64,000 nucleotides of DNA. It comes from Alicyclobacillus shizuokensis NBRC 103103. Its GTDB lineage: Bacteria; Bacillota; Bacilli; Alicyclobacillales; Alicyclobacillaceae. Location of the stretch: positions 1 through 64,000 of the forward strand of contig NZ_BCQV01000006.1 of assembly GCF_001552255.1 (NCBI RefSeq), in the 5' to 3' direction. The position numbers were made by a program, and so were the translations under genes. Each line of letters starts with the position of its first letter. The stretch's first letter is position 1. The notes beneath the pieces were generated by a model, which was not told where the DNA came from, did no database searches, and was given only the letters and a program-made list of their open reading frames with translations. Positions 44,301 to 55,027 of this stretch are shown here, piece by piece.

Positions 44301-45380
44301 TCAGAAAACCGACGAAAATTGGCGCAGCAGCCGCAGGTCGTTCTGATACAGCAGGCGGATGTCGTCAATCCCGTACTTCAACATGGCGATCCGCTCGGGG
44401 CCCATGCCGAACGCAAAGCCGCTGAACTCGCGGCTGTCGTAGCCGGCCCCATCCAGCACCTGCGGGTGGACCATGCCAGCGCCCAGAATTTCCAGCCAGC
44501 CGGTGTACTTGCACACCCGGCAGCCACTGCCGCCGCAGTTCGTGCAGCGCACGTCCACCTCGGCGCTCGGTTCCGTGAACGGGAAGAAACTGGGGCGCAG
44601 GCGCACCTCCTGATTCGGACCGAAGACAGCCCGGGCAAACTGCTCCAACGTCCCCTTCAAGTCGCTCATGCGGATGCCCCGGTCGACCACCAGACCCTCA
44701 ATCTGATTGAACGCGTGCGAATGCGTGGCATCGTCCTCGTCCCGCCGATACACCCGGCCCGGGCAGATCACCTTGATGGGCGCAAACGGGCGCATGTTCT
44801 CCATCGTCCGCACCTGCATCGGGGATGTCTGGGTGCGCAGCAACAGCTCCTCGGTCAGGTAGAACGTGTCCTGCATGTCGCGCGCCGGGTGGTCCTTGGG
44901 AATGTTCAACATCTCGAAGTTGTAGTGGTCCGTCTCCACCTCAGGGCCTTCCACGATGGAGAAGCCCATGCCCAGAAACACGTCCTCAATTTCGGCGATC
45001 ACCCGCGTCAAGGGGTGGATGGAGCCGCGGGCAGGCGTGCGCCCGGGCAGGGTGACGTCGATGTGCTCCTGACGCAGGCGGGCGGACAACGCCAGTCCCT
45101 CCACCCGCTGCTTGGCACGCCCGAATCGGTCTTGCAGCACCCGCTGGGCTTCGTTCATCACCTGCCCAAGGCGCGGTCGCTCCTCTTTCGGCAGCTCCTT
45201 CATCTGCCGGGAAACCTGAGCTAGCGGGCCCTTCTTGCCCAGGTATTGGACCCGCCAGGCCTCCAGCCGCCGACTCGCGTGATCGGCGCCGGACGCCGCC
45301 TCGTTCTCGATTTCTTCCAGCTCGCGCAGGGCGGCGGCACGAATGTTGTCAATGTCAGCCTGCAACTGTTCCGTGTTCAT
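44301..45380 (-). CDS. pheS: Phenylalanyl-tRNA synthetase alpha chain
   Basis: Catalytic subunit of PheRS, 359 residues. A coiled-coil arm forms the N-terminus, then class II motifs: motif 1 near [19 protein letters not shown], motif 2 in [24 protein letters not shown], motif 3 in [17 protein letters not shown]. The [17 protein letters not shown] segment is common in bacterial PheS. ATG at 45380 is the likely start, but its SD is weak; an in-frame GTG four codons earlier lies closer to GGGAAGG. The open frame further upstream runs through the T-box leader. Confidence 0.96.
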   Translation of the reverse strand: MNTEQLQADIDNIRAAALRELEEIENEAASGADHASRRLEAWRVQYLGKKGPLAQVSRQMKELPKEERPRLGQVMNEAQRVLQDRFGRAKQRVEGLALSARLRQEHIDVTLPGRTPARGSIHPLTRVIAEIEDVFLGMGFSIVEGPEVETDHYNFEMLNIPKDHPARDMQDTFYLTEELLLRTQTSPMQVRTMENMRPFAPIKVICPGRVYRRDEDDATHSHAFNQIEGLVVDRGIRMSDLKGTLEQFARAVFGPNQEVRLRPSFFPFTEPSAEVDVRCTNCGGSGCRVCKYTGWLEILGAGMVHPQVLDGAGYDSREFSGFAFGMGPERIAMLKYGIDDIRLLYQNDLRLLRQFSSVF

Positions 45381-45434
45381 CCCGAATGTCACCAGCCTTC
45401 CCAAAGGACAAAGGTCCAAACGTGCTCGTGCCGC

Positions 45435-45818
45435 AAAAAAAGCAACTCGCCCAAGGGACGAATTGCTCGCGGTACCACCCTTTTTGACCTGCCGCGCACG
45501 CAAAAGTCCGCATCGGTGCGCAGGCAAGCCCACCTCATCACGGATAACGGATCCGCCCCGGCCAGCCCTACTCCCGCTTCCGCTCCGGTTTTGCTTAACG
45601 GCGCTCGCCACACCCTTAGGCCGACGCCACACGCAAACCTGGTCCAGGCGGAAGGTTTCAGACTGGCAGCTCCAGGGTGAACTTCACACAGAACGCCCTA
45701 CTGGTGCGCTCTCAGTCTAAGGCGTCACCTCCCTGGCAGAGGGCCTCCTGCGCTACTCTCCCTTTCACAGCCGTTCGCAGTTTTTACGGGCCACCTCATC
45801 GGCACACTGTTCCTTATT
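45435..45818 (-). promoter_or_regulatory. T-box leader of pheS-pheT
   Basis: The minus-strand leader shows AGGGAGAGTAGC and CTGAGAGCGC from Stem I, the specifier loop GTGAAGTTCACC with TTC (phenylalanine), and the T-box AGGGTGGTACCGCGAG at about 45466-45481. A terminator GCAATTCGTCCC/GGGCGAGTTGC with seven T residues (45441-45435) ends it. Confidence 0.94.
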
Positions 45819-45824
45819 CCTTAT

Positions 45825-45853
45825 AGTATACGGGAAGGCGCAACACAAGGCAA
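45825..45853 (-). promoter_or_regulatory. Sigma-A-type promoter of pheS-pheT
   Basis: On the minus strand TTGCCT (45853-45848), 17 bases, TATACT (45830-45825). The -35 box overlaps the T-tract of the preceding terminator. Confidence 0.7.
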
Positions 45854-45895
45854 AAGATCTCGCGATGGAGACCGCCAGGTTTCGAAGCGAGACCT
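45851..45895 (-). terminator. Intrinsic terminator after the MFS gene
   Basis: On the minus strand AGGTCTCGC (45895-45887) pairs with GCGAGATCT (45863-45855), nine pairs with one G-T, followed by TTTTGCC. It starts at the MFS stop codon. Confidence 0.7.
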
Positions 45896-47091
45896 CAATT
45901 TGTCCGTTGAATCAGCAGATAGTAGTGAATCCTCATCTCCACCAGCCACGCCATGATCAGCAGAACCGCAATCAAGCCCACCACACCTGGCCAACCCAGC
46001 CGGCTCCAACACAATCCCCCACAAGCGCCCACAATACTGGAGCCGGCATAATAAAACAGCAGGTAGAGGGATGAAGCCTGGGCCCGAACCTGGTGAGCCA
46101 ATTGACCCACCCAGCCGCTGGCTACAGCGTGGGCAGCAAAGAAACCAAACGTGAACGCGCAGAGTCCCACTAGTTTCATCCACAGCGTAGGAAACAGCGT
46201 GATCAGGCAGCCGGCCAAAGCGATGGCCACGGACATGCGCAGCGCCCTGCCACGCCCCCATTGCTCAGCCAAGCGGCCCATCCAAGCTGAGCTGACGGTC
46301 CCGGTCAGGTACACCATGAACAAAAACCCGACCACCGTCTGGCTGAGACCATAAGGTGGCTCCATCAGCAGGTAACTGATGTAGTTATACATGGTTACGA
46401 AGCCACCCATCAACAGAAAACCCAGCAGATACATACAGCGCAACGCCGGATTGCGGAGGGCCCGGACAAACCGGCGCCACATCTCCGCCGTCCTGACCGA
46501 CTGTGGCGTGAAATGTGCCGGCTTTGGCAACCACAGCCAAAACAACACTGCCAGCACCAAGCCGATGACCCCGATGGCCGCTATCGCCAGCCTCCAGGAG
46601 TACATGTCGGTCAATACACCCGTCACCAATCGCCCCACCATACCCCCGACGGACGTACCGCTGACGTACAACCCCATGACGGGCGCCACCGAAGCCGGGT
46701 GAAATTCCTCACTCACATAAGTCATGGCAATCGAGGGAAATCCCGCCAGGACGACGCCCTGGAGCACGCGTAAGACCACCAGCAACGCAAAACTCGGCGC
46801 CGCCGCCACGGCCAGACACAGCAGGGAGGACAATAGCAGGGACAGCGCCATGACCCGCTTGCGCCCGAACCTATCGGAGACCCCGGATACAACCATCATC
46901 GTAAGGGCCAAAGCGCCCGTTGCAGCGGACAGGGAGAGACTGGCTGCCGCCGGACTGACCTGATAGTCACGGGACAACAGAGGCATCACGGGTTGTGTGG
47001 TGTACAACACAGCGAACGTAATGAAAGCTCCGGCAAACAACGACAGAGTTGCGGACCCGTACCCCGGTTGCCCGCGCTTGATATAAGACAC
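45895..47091 (-). CDS. MFS transporter (YnfM/arabinose-efflux type)
   Basis: Twelve-helix major facilitator protein of 398 residues, probably an exporter. The signature between helices 2 and 3 is GVSDRFGRKRVMALSLLL, and helix 5 carries VMGLYVSGTSVGGMVGRL, the antiporter motif-C-like region. GTG at 47091 (MSYIKRGQPGYGS) follows AAGGGAG by eight bases and is preferred over the frame opening at 47145. Similar to YnfM-type predicted transporters. Substrate unknown. It lies alone between a gene fragment and pheST. Confidence 0.9.
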   Translation of the reverse strand: MSYIKRGQPGYGSATLSLFAGAFITFAVLYTTQPVMPLLSRDYQVSPAAASLSLSAATGALALTMMVVSGVSDRFGRKRVMALSLLLSSLLCLAVAAAPSFALLVVLRVLQGVVLAGFPSIAMTYVSEEFHPASVAPVMGLYVSGTSVGGMVGRLVTGVLTDMYSWRLAIAAIGVIGLVLAVLFWLWLPKPAHFTPQSVRTAEMWRRFVRALRNPALRCMYLLGFLLMGGFVTMYNYISYLLMEPPYGLSQTVVGFLFMVYLTGTVSSAWMGRLAEQWGRGRALRMSVAIALAGCLITLFPTLWMKLVGLCAFTFGFFAAHAVASGWVGQLAHQVRAQASSLYLLFYYAGSSIVGACGGLCWSRLGWPGVVGLIAVLLIMAWLVEMRIHYYLLIQRTN

Positions 47092-47141
47092 CCTAAAGAC
47101 TCCCTTCGCTGCTATTATTGTGACACAATGGGCCACTGCAC

Positions 47142-47459
47142 TCAACGAGCCAGTGCACCATGGCCTTGGCCGAACTCAATGGTCTGTTGGGATGGGTGTT
47201 GAGGAGTCTCGGCTATTCGGTGTCGCTGCTGTCCGGACGGGTCCTGCGCGATGACGGGACCTATGGCCCTGAATTTGATCACACGCTGTTGTTGGTAGAG
47301 CTGGATGATGAATACATCGTTGATGTGGGATTTGGCGACTCCGTGCGAAGCCCCTTGCCGTTGTCAGGTGAAGTGGTCGCCGATGTCAGCGGTGCCTATC
47401 GCGTCATGCCGGGATCGGATGCCGGCGTGCTTGTGTTTCAAAAAAAACTGGGGGGATGA
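47142..47459 (+). pseudogene. Fragment of an arylamine N-acetyltransferase gene
   Basis: From about 47166 the frame encodes AELNGLLGWVLRSLGYSVSLLSGRV, then GPEFDHTLLLVELDDEYIVDVGFGDS, the middle part of arylamine N-acetyltransferases including the catalytic His and Asp. The first 65-70 residues, with the catalytic Cys in RGGxCxELN, are missing: upstream sequence runs at once into the MFS promoter region. The frame stops at 47457 after FQKKLGG, and the +1 frame continues briefly as DDWVSEIQSTRFP, suggesting a frameshift. Truncated at both ends, so it cannot encode an active enzyme. Confidence 0.8.
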
Positions 47460-47689
47460 TTGGGTCTCAGAGATCCAGTCCACCCGGTTCCCATAGGGTC
47501 CGAAGCGGACCGGAACGATTTGCTGAAACGCCATTTGGGTATCGACATCCAGAAACTGGAGTCCCAGCAGCGACAGAGGGGATGACACAAGGCCGCCGTG
47601 GCCCCATGCGGCAAGGGCCTCAGCCGAGGCCCGATGGCGCGTCAGGGGCCACATGCTTCCAAACTGAGCCCAATGAAAATCATGGCCTT

Positions 47690-47715
47690 ACAAGGTTTCA
47701 CGCCTGGGCGAAACC
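47690..47715 (-). terminator. Probable terminator after hutG
   Basis: On the minus strand GGTTTCGC and GTGAAACC form an eight-pair stem (one G-T) followed by TTGTAA, 13 bases after the hutG stop. The 230 bases between the acetyltransferase fragment and this hairpin hold no further recognisable gene. Confidence 0.55.
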
Positions 47716-47727
47716 GTCAGCGTCCGC

Positions 47728-48717
47728 CTACACGGCATCCGACGTTTCCGGCCTGTCCGGTCTCAACGCCACCCCAACCATGAAAGAGAGTGCCAGGTGT
47801 GCGGCGACGCGTGTCGTCAGGTCGCGCACATCCTGGGTGGGATCGGCGCAGACGATGTCCATCATGGCCACCTGCGCCTGGGCGCCGAGCCACTCCAAAG
47901 CCTCCATCGCTTCCCACACCTGCAGACCACCGGGACTGGGGGCTGGAACCCCCGGCACGACGCTTTGGTCCAGCACGTCCATATCGAAACTGACGTAAAC
48001 CAGATCCGTGCCACGACTGGCCGTACGCCACGCCTCCTCCACCACGGCGGCCAATCCCCGCTGCCGCACCTGGCGCGCCGTGATCACGCTGACCCCGTGC
48101 GCCAGCACATACTCGTGGTACGCTTTGGCGTTCACAAAATCGCGTAGCCCTATCTGCACGACGTTATCGCCCTTCACCCGTCCTGACTCCAGGATAGTGC
48201 GAAACGGTGTGCCGTTATGGCGCCCCCCGTCCTCCAAGTTACGGACATCGTGATGGGCGTCAAAGTGAACGATTCCGATGCGGCGTTCGGTTGCTCTCAC
48301 CAGTCCGAGTACAGCGCACCCAGTCGTCGAGTGGTCGCCGCCGAGCATCAGCAATGGAGTCTGATGCGTGCGCCAATATGACTCAACCGCCCCTTCGATG
48401 GCCTCATGGCAGCGGGCCAGGTCCGTCAGGTGCATGCGCACGTCGCCTAGGTCCATCACCCGCAGCCGCTCTGACAGGTCCAGGCGATGATGGACACTGT
48501 ACGGCGTCAAGGATTGGAACGCCGAGCGAATGGCGGCAGGCAACTGAAACGCCGCCGAGTGGCTGATGGACGTCTTGCTGAGCGGCGCGCCCAGCAAGGC
48601 CAGGTCAAACGCCGCCGGATCCCTATTGTCCTCGGGATATGGCTGAATCCAATCCGCTACCTTGGGGTCCAGATGGTCGCGAAAACGCCAACCCGGACGC
48701 TGCACGTGGGAAATCAC
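47728..48717 (-). CDS. hutG: Arginase-family hydrolase, probable formimidoylglutamase
   Basis: Manganese hydrolase of the ureohydrolase family, 329 residues, with the metal motifs MLGGDHSTTG, VHFDAHHDVRN and VSFDMDVLDQSVVPG. Its place after hutU and hutI indicates formimidoylglutamate hydrolysis to glutamate and formamide, the last step of histidine breakdown in Bacillus. Agmatinase or arginase activity is a less likely alternative. GTG at 48717 follows GGAGGCGAGGGG and overlaps the hutI stop. Confidence 0.87.
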   Translation of the reverse strand: MISHVQRPGWRFRDHLDPKVADWIQPYPEDNRDPAAFDLALLGAPLSKTSISHSAAFQLPAAIRSAFQSLTPYSVHHRLDLSERLRVMDLGDVRMHLTDLARCHEAIEGAVESYWRTHQTPLLMLGGDHSTTGCAVLGLVRATERRIGIVHFDAHHDVRNLEDGGRHNGTPFRTILESGRVKGDNVVQIGLRDFVNAKAYHEYVLAHGVSVITARQVRQRGLAAVVEEAWRTASRGTDLVYVSFDMDVLDQSVVPGVPAPSPGGLQVWEAMEALEWLGAQAQVAMMDIVCADPTQDVRDLTTRVAAHLALSFMVGVALRPDRPETSDAV

Positions 48718-49994
48718 CGCCCCTCGCCTCCTTCAGCCAGCACTCGGCCAGCCCGCACCACCTGGACGCCGCGCTTGAACACCGCCTGGATGTGGTTGAT
48801 TCCGAAGTGGTACGGGATATACGCCAACTCATCCGTGTTCCAGATGCACAGGTCGGCCTGCTTGCCCACCTCGATGGTGCCCACAAGATGGCCGCGTCCC
48901 ACGGCGTGGGCGGCGTTGCGGGTGACCGCGGTCAGGATCTCCTCCGGCGTCATCTTGTACAGGTTGGCCGCGAAGGCCATGATCAACTGCAGCGACTCGG
49001 TCGGACAGCTGCCCGGGTTGTAGTCGGTGGCCAGCGCCACCGCCCCCTCCGCCTGGTCGAGGATGAAGCGGGCATCCGCCGGTTTGGCCCCTAGGTTCCA
49101 CGAGGTGCCCGGCAAAAGTACGGCAATCACGCCCGCCCGAGCGCAGGCGGCCAGCCCTTCCCGCGACGCGTGGATGACGTGGTCGACGCTGGTCGCTCCC
49201 AGTTCAGCCGCCAGCTCCGCACCGCCCAGGGCCTCGATCTCGTCGGCGTGGATCTTCAGCGCAAACCCCTTCTCTTTGCAGGCCTGGAGAAAGCGGCGGC
49301 TCTGGGAAACCGAGAACACGCCCTCCTCGCAGAAGATATCGCAGAACTCCGCCAATCCCTGCGCGCGCACCTCGTCAGCCAGCTCCAACATCATGTCGAG
49401 GAAGGTGTCCGCGTCCTCCCGATACTCGGGAGGCAGGGCATGGGGACCGAGAAAGGTGGACACCACATCCACCGGCTGCGCGTCGTTCAACGCACGGGCC
49501 ACGCGCAGCTGCCTGAGTTCCGTCTCTCGGTCGAGACCATAGCCGCTCTTGGCCTCCACCGTCGTGACCCCCTGCTCCAGCATGCGCGCCAGCGACACCT
49601 TCGCTTGGGCCAGAAGCTCCTGCTCGCCGGCCTCACGTGTCGCCCGCACCGTGGCCAGAATGCCCCCGCCCCGGCGCAGAATGTCCAGATACGGTACGCC
49701 GTTCAGTTTGAGACTCAGCTCGTTTTCACGAGACCCAGCATGCACTAGGTGGGTGTGCGGATCGACAAGGCCCGGCGTCACCAAGCGCCCGCCCGCATCG
49801 ACCGTTGTCTTGGCTTCCAACCGCGCACGCTCCGCCGCCGCGGCGTCACCCACGAACACCAGCTTCCCATCCTTGATACCGACCACGCCACCCTCCACGT
49901 AGCCCATATCCCGCATCGCCCGCCCGCGCCGCGGACCTTCTCCGCCCGCCAGGGTGGCCAAGCGACCGTTGCGAATCAGCAGGTCCACCTGCAT
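48714..49994 (-). CDS. hutI: Imidazolonepropionase
   Basis: Amidohydrolase that opens 4-imidazolone-5-propanoate in histidine degradation. The 426-residue product has the metal motif LVDPHTHLVHAGSRENE, AKSGYGLDRETELRQLRV, the KIHADEIEALGGAELAAELGA segment and ATDYNPGSCPTESLQ, all specific for HutI. ATG at 49994 follows GGGGGGATG. It lies 37 bases after hutU. Confidence 0.97.
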   Translation of the reverse strand: MQVDLLIRNGRLATLAGGEGPRRGRAMRDMGYVEGGVVGIKDGKLVFVGDAAAAERARLEAKTTVDAGGRLVTPGLVDPHTHLVHAGSRENELSLKLNGVPYLDILRRGGGILATVRATREAGEQELLAQAKVSLARMLEQGVTTVEAKSGYGLDRETELRQLRVARALNDAQPVDVVSTFLGPHALPPEYREDADTFLDMMLELADEVRAQGLAEFCDIFCEEGVFSVSQSRRFLQACKEKGFALKIHADEIEALGGAELAAELGATSVDHVIHASREGLAACARAGVIAVLLPGTSWNLGAKPADARFILDQAEGAVALATDYNPGSCPTESLQLIMAFAANLYKMTPEEILTAVTRNAAHAVGRGHLVGTIEVGKQADLCIWNTDELAYIPYHFGINHIQAVFKRGVQVVRAGRVLAEGGEGR

Positions 49995-50031
49995 GCATAC
50001 ATCCCCCCTGCCACGAGTCAGTCACGCACCT

Positions 50032-51681
<1,650 letters not shown>

Positions 51682-51993
51682 GGCGTCGACCTCCTGTACT
51701 CATGCTGACACACCCGTCCTGTCACCGTACGCCGGGTGCCAGGCCTCAATGAATCTGGACACACGGGATGCACGTTACGTCGGAACCCGCGATACACCTT
51801 TTGCCCTAGAGGGTACGCCAGCCGGTAAGGGCAGTAAATGGATGGGGTTGCGGTTTGTGAGTAGAAATTTGCGAGAACGAGAAACGTGCGGCTGGACGAA
51901 CCCGGACCCTCTACACGTCCGTCACTTCAGCATCACGATGCCTGGAATCCACTGCCGTCGCCCTCCTGTTCTGTGAGACAGGTGCGCAAAAAA

Positions 51994-52010
51994 TTGCGGA
52001 TCTGCCGCAA
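51994..52010. repeat. Inverted repeat in the hutU/permease intergenic region
   Basis: TTGCGG-ATCTG-CCGCAA, perfect six-base arms in A/T-rich flanks, 112 bases before the permease start. It could be an operator for either divergent gene. In the whole 440-base gap (51682-52121) no clear promoter or riboswitch was recognised; a second weak repeat, TGCCCT/AGGGCA, lies around 51801-51833. Confidence 0.4.
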
Positions 52011-52121
52011 ATATTTCCAGAGACGTCCGTGAGAAACCGTCTTACAATGTGCATACATACTACGATTTCGACTCTTCAAGTCAAACCCACGTGTCGCCAG
52101 ATACACCTAGGGGGGCTCGCT

Positions 52122-53504
52122 ATGCAGATGGAACAGCGCAGTATTGAGTATATCCCAGAAGCGGAGCGCCACGGCAACGTACGAAATCTATTCAACATCT
52201 GGTTCTCAGCCAACGCCCAGATCACCACAGTCGTGACCGGGGCGCTCGCGACCGTCCTCGGCCTCAACCTGTGGTGGGCCATCATCGCCGTTGTCGCCGG
52301 CAATGCCATCGGCGGGATTTTCATGGCCTACCACTCCGCACAGGGCCCGAAGCTGGGCGTCCCCCAGATGATTCAGAGTCGGGCGCAATTTGGGGTCATC
52401 GGCGCTGTTTTGCCGTTGGTCTTAGTCATCGTCATGTACCTCGGCTTTTTCTCGACCAGCTCCGTGCTCGGCGCCCAGGCCCTGGCCTTGGCCCTACAGA
52501 TCCCACAGAACCTAAGCCTCGTGATTGTCAATCTGGCGGCCGTTCTGCTCGTTACTTTTGGGTACGATCTTATCCACCGCTATGAGCGGGTGGTGGCCAT
52601 CCTCTTCCTGCTCTTGTTTATATATCTTACTATCCGTTTGTTGCAGCAGCCGTTTCCAACCCACATGGCCGAACCCGGCTTCTCGTGGGGGCCGTTCCTG
52701 CTGGTATTGTCCATCATGGCGTCGTGGCAGCTCACCTATGCCCCATACGTCGCGGATTACTCACGCTACCTACCGAGCCACACATCCACAAGCGCGACGT
52801 TTTGGTACACGTATCTGGGATCCGTCATTGGCAGCAGCTGGATGATGATCCTTGGCGCCATCGCAAGTCTCGTCGCCCCCAAGGAGTCTGAAGAAATGGT
52901 GGCTTATTTCGGACACTTGGCCGGAGCCGGTATGGATATTGTGGTCTATCTGTTGATTGTACTGGGCGTACTCGCCATCAACACACTCAACCTGTATGGA
53001 GGCTTCATGTCCGTCGCGACGACCGTCAGCGCTTTTACGCCCTGGAGGACAACACGGACAGCGCGGCTCCTGTTCATTGTCTTGGTGGCCGCGGCCGGTA
53101 CCGCTATTGCCATTTGGGGCCAAGGCAACTTCCTTGATAACTACTCAAAGTTCCTGCTGCTGTTGCTGTATTTCATGATTCCGTGGACGGCCATCAACCT
53201 GGTCGACTTCTATCTGCTGCGCCGGGGTCGATACAACATCCACGCGATTTTTGACCTGCATGGGGAATACGGAAAGGTCAACTGGATAGCGATACTCGCT
53301 TATGTGGTGGCTGTGTTCATCCAATTCCCGTTCATGAACACGGACCTCTACGTGGGCGTGCTGGCCAAGCACATGGGCGGCGCCGATATCGCGTGGATAG
53401 TCGGACTGTTGGTAGCTGCCGCCCTGTACTATTTTCCGATGAAGGCACGTTTGAGTCTCAACGGAACCATGCTGAATCAGGAGACAGGCCATCCGGACCT
53501 GTGA
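52122..53504 (+). CDS. NCS1-family nucleobase/cation symporter (cytosine/HMP permease-like)
   Basis: Twelve-helix uptake protein of 460 residues. NCS1 features: IWFSANAQITTVVTGAL in helix 1, GPKLGVPQMIQSRAQFGVIG in helix 3, SWQLTYAPYVADYSRYLP, and NTLNLYGGFMSVATTVSAF. Substrates of the family are cytosine, purines, uracil, allantoin, hydantoins, thiamine or hydroxymethylpyrimidine. The convergent neighbour tenA, whose stop lies inside this gene's last codons, hints at a pyrimidine precursor of thiamine, but no TPP riboswitch is seen. ATG at 52122 follows AGGGGGG. Confidence 0.9.
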   Translation: MQMEQRSIEYIPEAERHGNVRNLFNIWFSANAQITTVVTGALATVLGLNLWWAIIAVVAGNAIGGIFMAYHSAQGPKLGVPQMIQSRAQFGVIGAVLPLVLVIVMYLGFFSTSSVLGAQALALALQIPQNLSLVIVNLAAVLLVTFGYDLIHRYERVVAILFLLLFIYLTIRLLQQPFPTHMAEPGFSWGPFLLVLSIMASWQLTYAPYVADYSRYLPSHTSTSATFWYTYLGSVIGSSWMMILGAIASLVAPKESEEMVAYFGHLAGAGMDIVVYLLIVLGVLAINTLNLYGGFMSVATTVSAFTPWRTTRTARLLFIVLVAAAGTAIAIWGQGNFLDNYSKFLLLLLYFMIPWTAINLVDFYLLRRGRYNIHAIFDLHGEYGKVNWIAILAYVVAVFIQFPFMNTDLYVGVLAKHMGGADIAWIVGLLVAAALYYFPMKARLSLNGTMLNQETGHPDL

Positions 53505-54154
53505 TAGGCTGCATCCCAAAACATGTATTCGAACCGGCTGGCGGTGATGAAGCGATCATACAGACGCTGTCGCCGCCAATCCGGCGCGTCTGCCGCCAAC
53601 TCATCCAAGCACGCGCGCAACCATGCCGTCAATTCACCAAACCGCGGATCCGCGTATTGCTCAATCCAGGCGCGATACAGCGAATCGGGCGCCAGACGAT
53701 TCGATTTAGCCAGCCCGCAGCCCACTTCCCAATACAACCAGGCGCAGGGCAATAGCGCGGCCAACAGTTCCTCCAGGTCGCCGTGAGCGGCCGCATCCAA
53801 GACATATTTGGTATAGGCCACCGTTACAGGCGCGGGCTCGGTCGCCTCCAATTCCTCCGGGGAGATGCCAAACTGGGCCGCGTAGCCCCTGTGCAGGTCC
53901 ATCTCCCGATTCAAAGTCGACTCGAGCAGCCCTGCAAAACGACTCGCCCACTCCAGCTTTGGCGCTTTGATGGCCGCCCAGGCGAACAGCTTGCTGTAGT
54001 CGATGAGATACACATAGTCCTGCAAGATATAAAACCGGAATTTATCTACATCCAGAGTTCCATCGCCCAACTCGCGCACAAACGGATGCTGATGGGCCGC
54101 CTGCCAGATGCTGTGCGTTTGTTCATGCAACCAATCGGTCACCTGCTGCCCCAT
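53477..54154 (-). CDS. tenA: TenA-type aminopyrimidine aminohydrolase (thiaminase II)
   Basis: Salvages thiamine breakdown products by hydrolysing aminomethylpyrimidine to hydroxymethylpyrimidine. The 225-residue product keeps the residues known from B. subtilis TenA: Asp46 in QDYVYL, Cys137 in LPCAWLYWEVG and Glu209 in SRFEYMFWD, so it should be active. ATG at 54154 follows GGAGG. It starts 42 bases after the last permease gene of a sugar-type ABC system, and its 3' end overlaps that of the convergent NCS1 gene by 28 bases. Confidence 0.94.
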   Translation of the reverse strand: MGQQVTDWLHEQTHSIWQAAHQHPFVRELGDGTLDVDKFRFYILQDYVYLIDYSKLFAWAAIKAPKLEWASRFAGLLESTLNREMDLHRGYAAQFGISPEELEATEPAPVTVAYTKYVLDAAAHGDLEELLAALLPCAWLYWEVGCGLAKSNRLAPDSLYRAWIEQYADPRFGELTAWLRACLDELAADAPDWRRQRLYDRFITASRFEYMFWDAAYHRSGWPVS

Positions 54155-54196
54155 CCACCTAACCTCCCCGTCGGATTCGTGCTCACACCTATTCTC

Positions 54197-55027
54197 TTAG
54201 CCTTTCACCGCTCCGCTGGTCAACCCGCTCACAATCCACTTCCGGAACAGAATCACCAGCACCACAATCGGCACCAGGGAGACCACAGACCCGGCGAAAA
54301 TCGTACCATAGGGTACATTATACTGGCCGCTGAACAGGGCAATGCCGACCGGAATGGTGCGCATGCTGTCGGATGAATTGAACACAAGCGCCATGAAGAA
54401 CTCTGTCCACGCCGCAACAAACGTGAAGACCGCTGCCGTGAACAAGCCGGGCCGGGTCAACGGCAGGAAGATGCGCCAAAACGACTGGAACACGGTCGCG
54501 CCGTCGACGGTCGCCGCCTCTAGCAAGGCTCCGGGCACCTGAAGAAAGTAGTTGCGGAGTATCCATACCGCAAACGGCAGGTTGAACGCCGTGTAGGGTA
54601 TGATGAGGGCTTGATACGAGTTGAGCCAGCCCACGGTCCGCAGAAGCATGTACAGAGGTGTGACGATGGCGATGGGCGGAAACATGGAGATGACGAGCAG
54701 CGCAACCATCAGTGCGCCCTTGCTCCGAATCGGCAGACGCGCCACTGCGAAGCCGGCCATGCTCGCCAACGCCAACACACAGAATGTGCTGGCGACCGAC
54801 ACAATCACACTGTTGCGAATGTACCCTGCGAACCCGTAACGACTGAAGGCATCGTGATAATTGCCGGAGGTAAACCGCTCTGGGATGAAGGTCGGGGGGT
54901 ATTGGCTGATCTCCAAGGGTGACTTAAAGGACGTCAATAACATCCATACAAACGGCAACAAAATCAGGAGCAAGAACAGAATGAGGACCATGTACCCCAC
55001 CGCCGTGCGACTTCGCGACTGTACCAT
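54197..55027 (-). CDS. Carbohydrate ABC transporter permease, MalG type
   Basis: Inner-membrane subunit of a CUT1-family importer, 276 residues, six predicted helices. The EAA loop that docks with the ATPase is EAATVDGATVFQSFWRIFLPLTRP. The ATG overlaps the stop of the upstream permease gene (TGATG), showing translational coupling. No ATP-binding subunit is encoded nearby, so a shared MsmX/MsiK-type ATPase from elsewhere is expected, as is common in Bacilli. Confidence 0.94.
   Translation of the reverse strand: MVQSRSRTAVGYMVLILFLLLILLPFVWMLLTSFKSPLEISQYPPTFIPERFTSGNYHDAFSRYGFAGYIRNSVIVSVASTFCVLALASMAGFAVARLPIRSKGALMVALLVISMFPPIAIVTPLYMLLRTVGWLNSYQALIIPYTAFNLPFAVWILRNYFLQVPGALLEAATVDGATVFQSFWRIFLPLTRPGLFTAAVFTFVAAWTEFFMALVFNSSDSMRTIPVGIALFSGQYNVPYGTIFAGSVVSLVPIVVLVILFRKWIVSGLTSGAVKG

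Noticed and set aside
51682-52121. TPP riboswitch ahead of the NCS1 permease
   Set aside because: The gap has GGGGGGCTCGC near the start codon but none of the conserved CTGAGA and following core sequences needed for a THI element.
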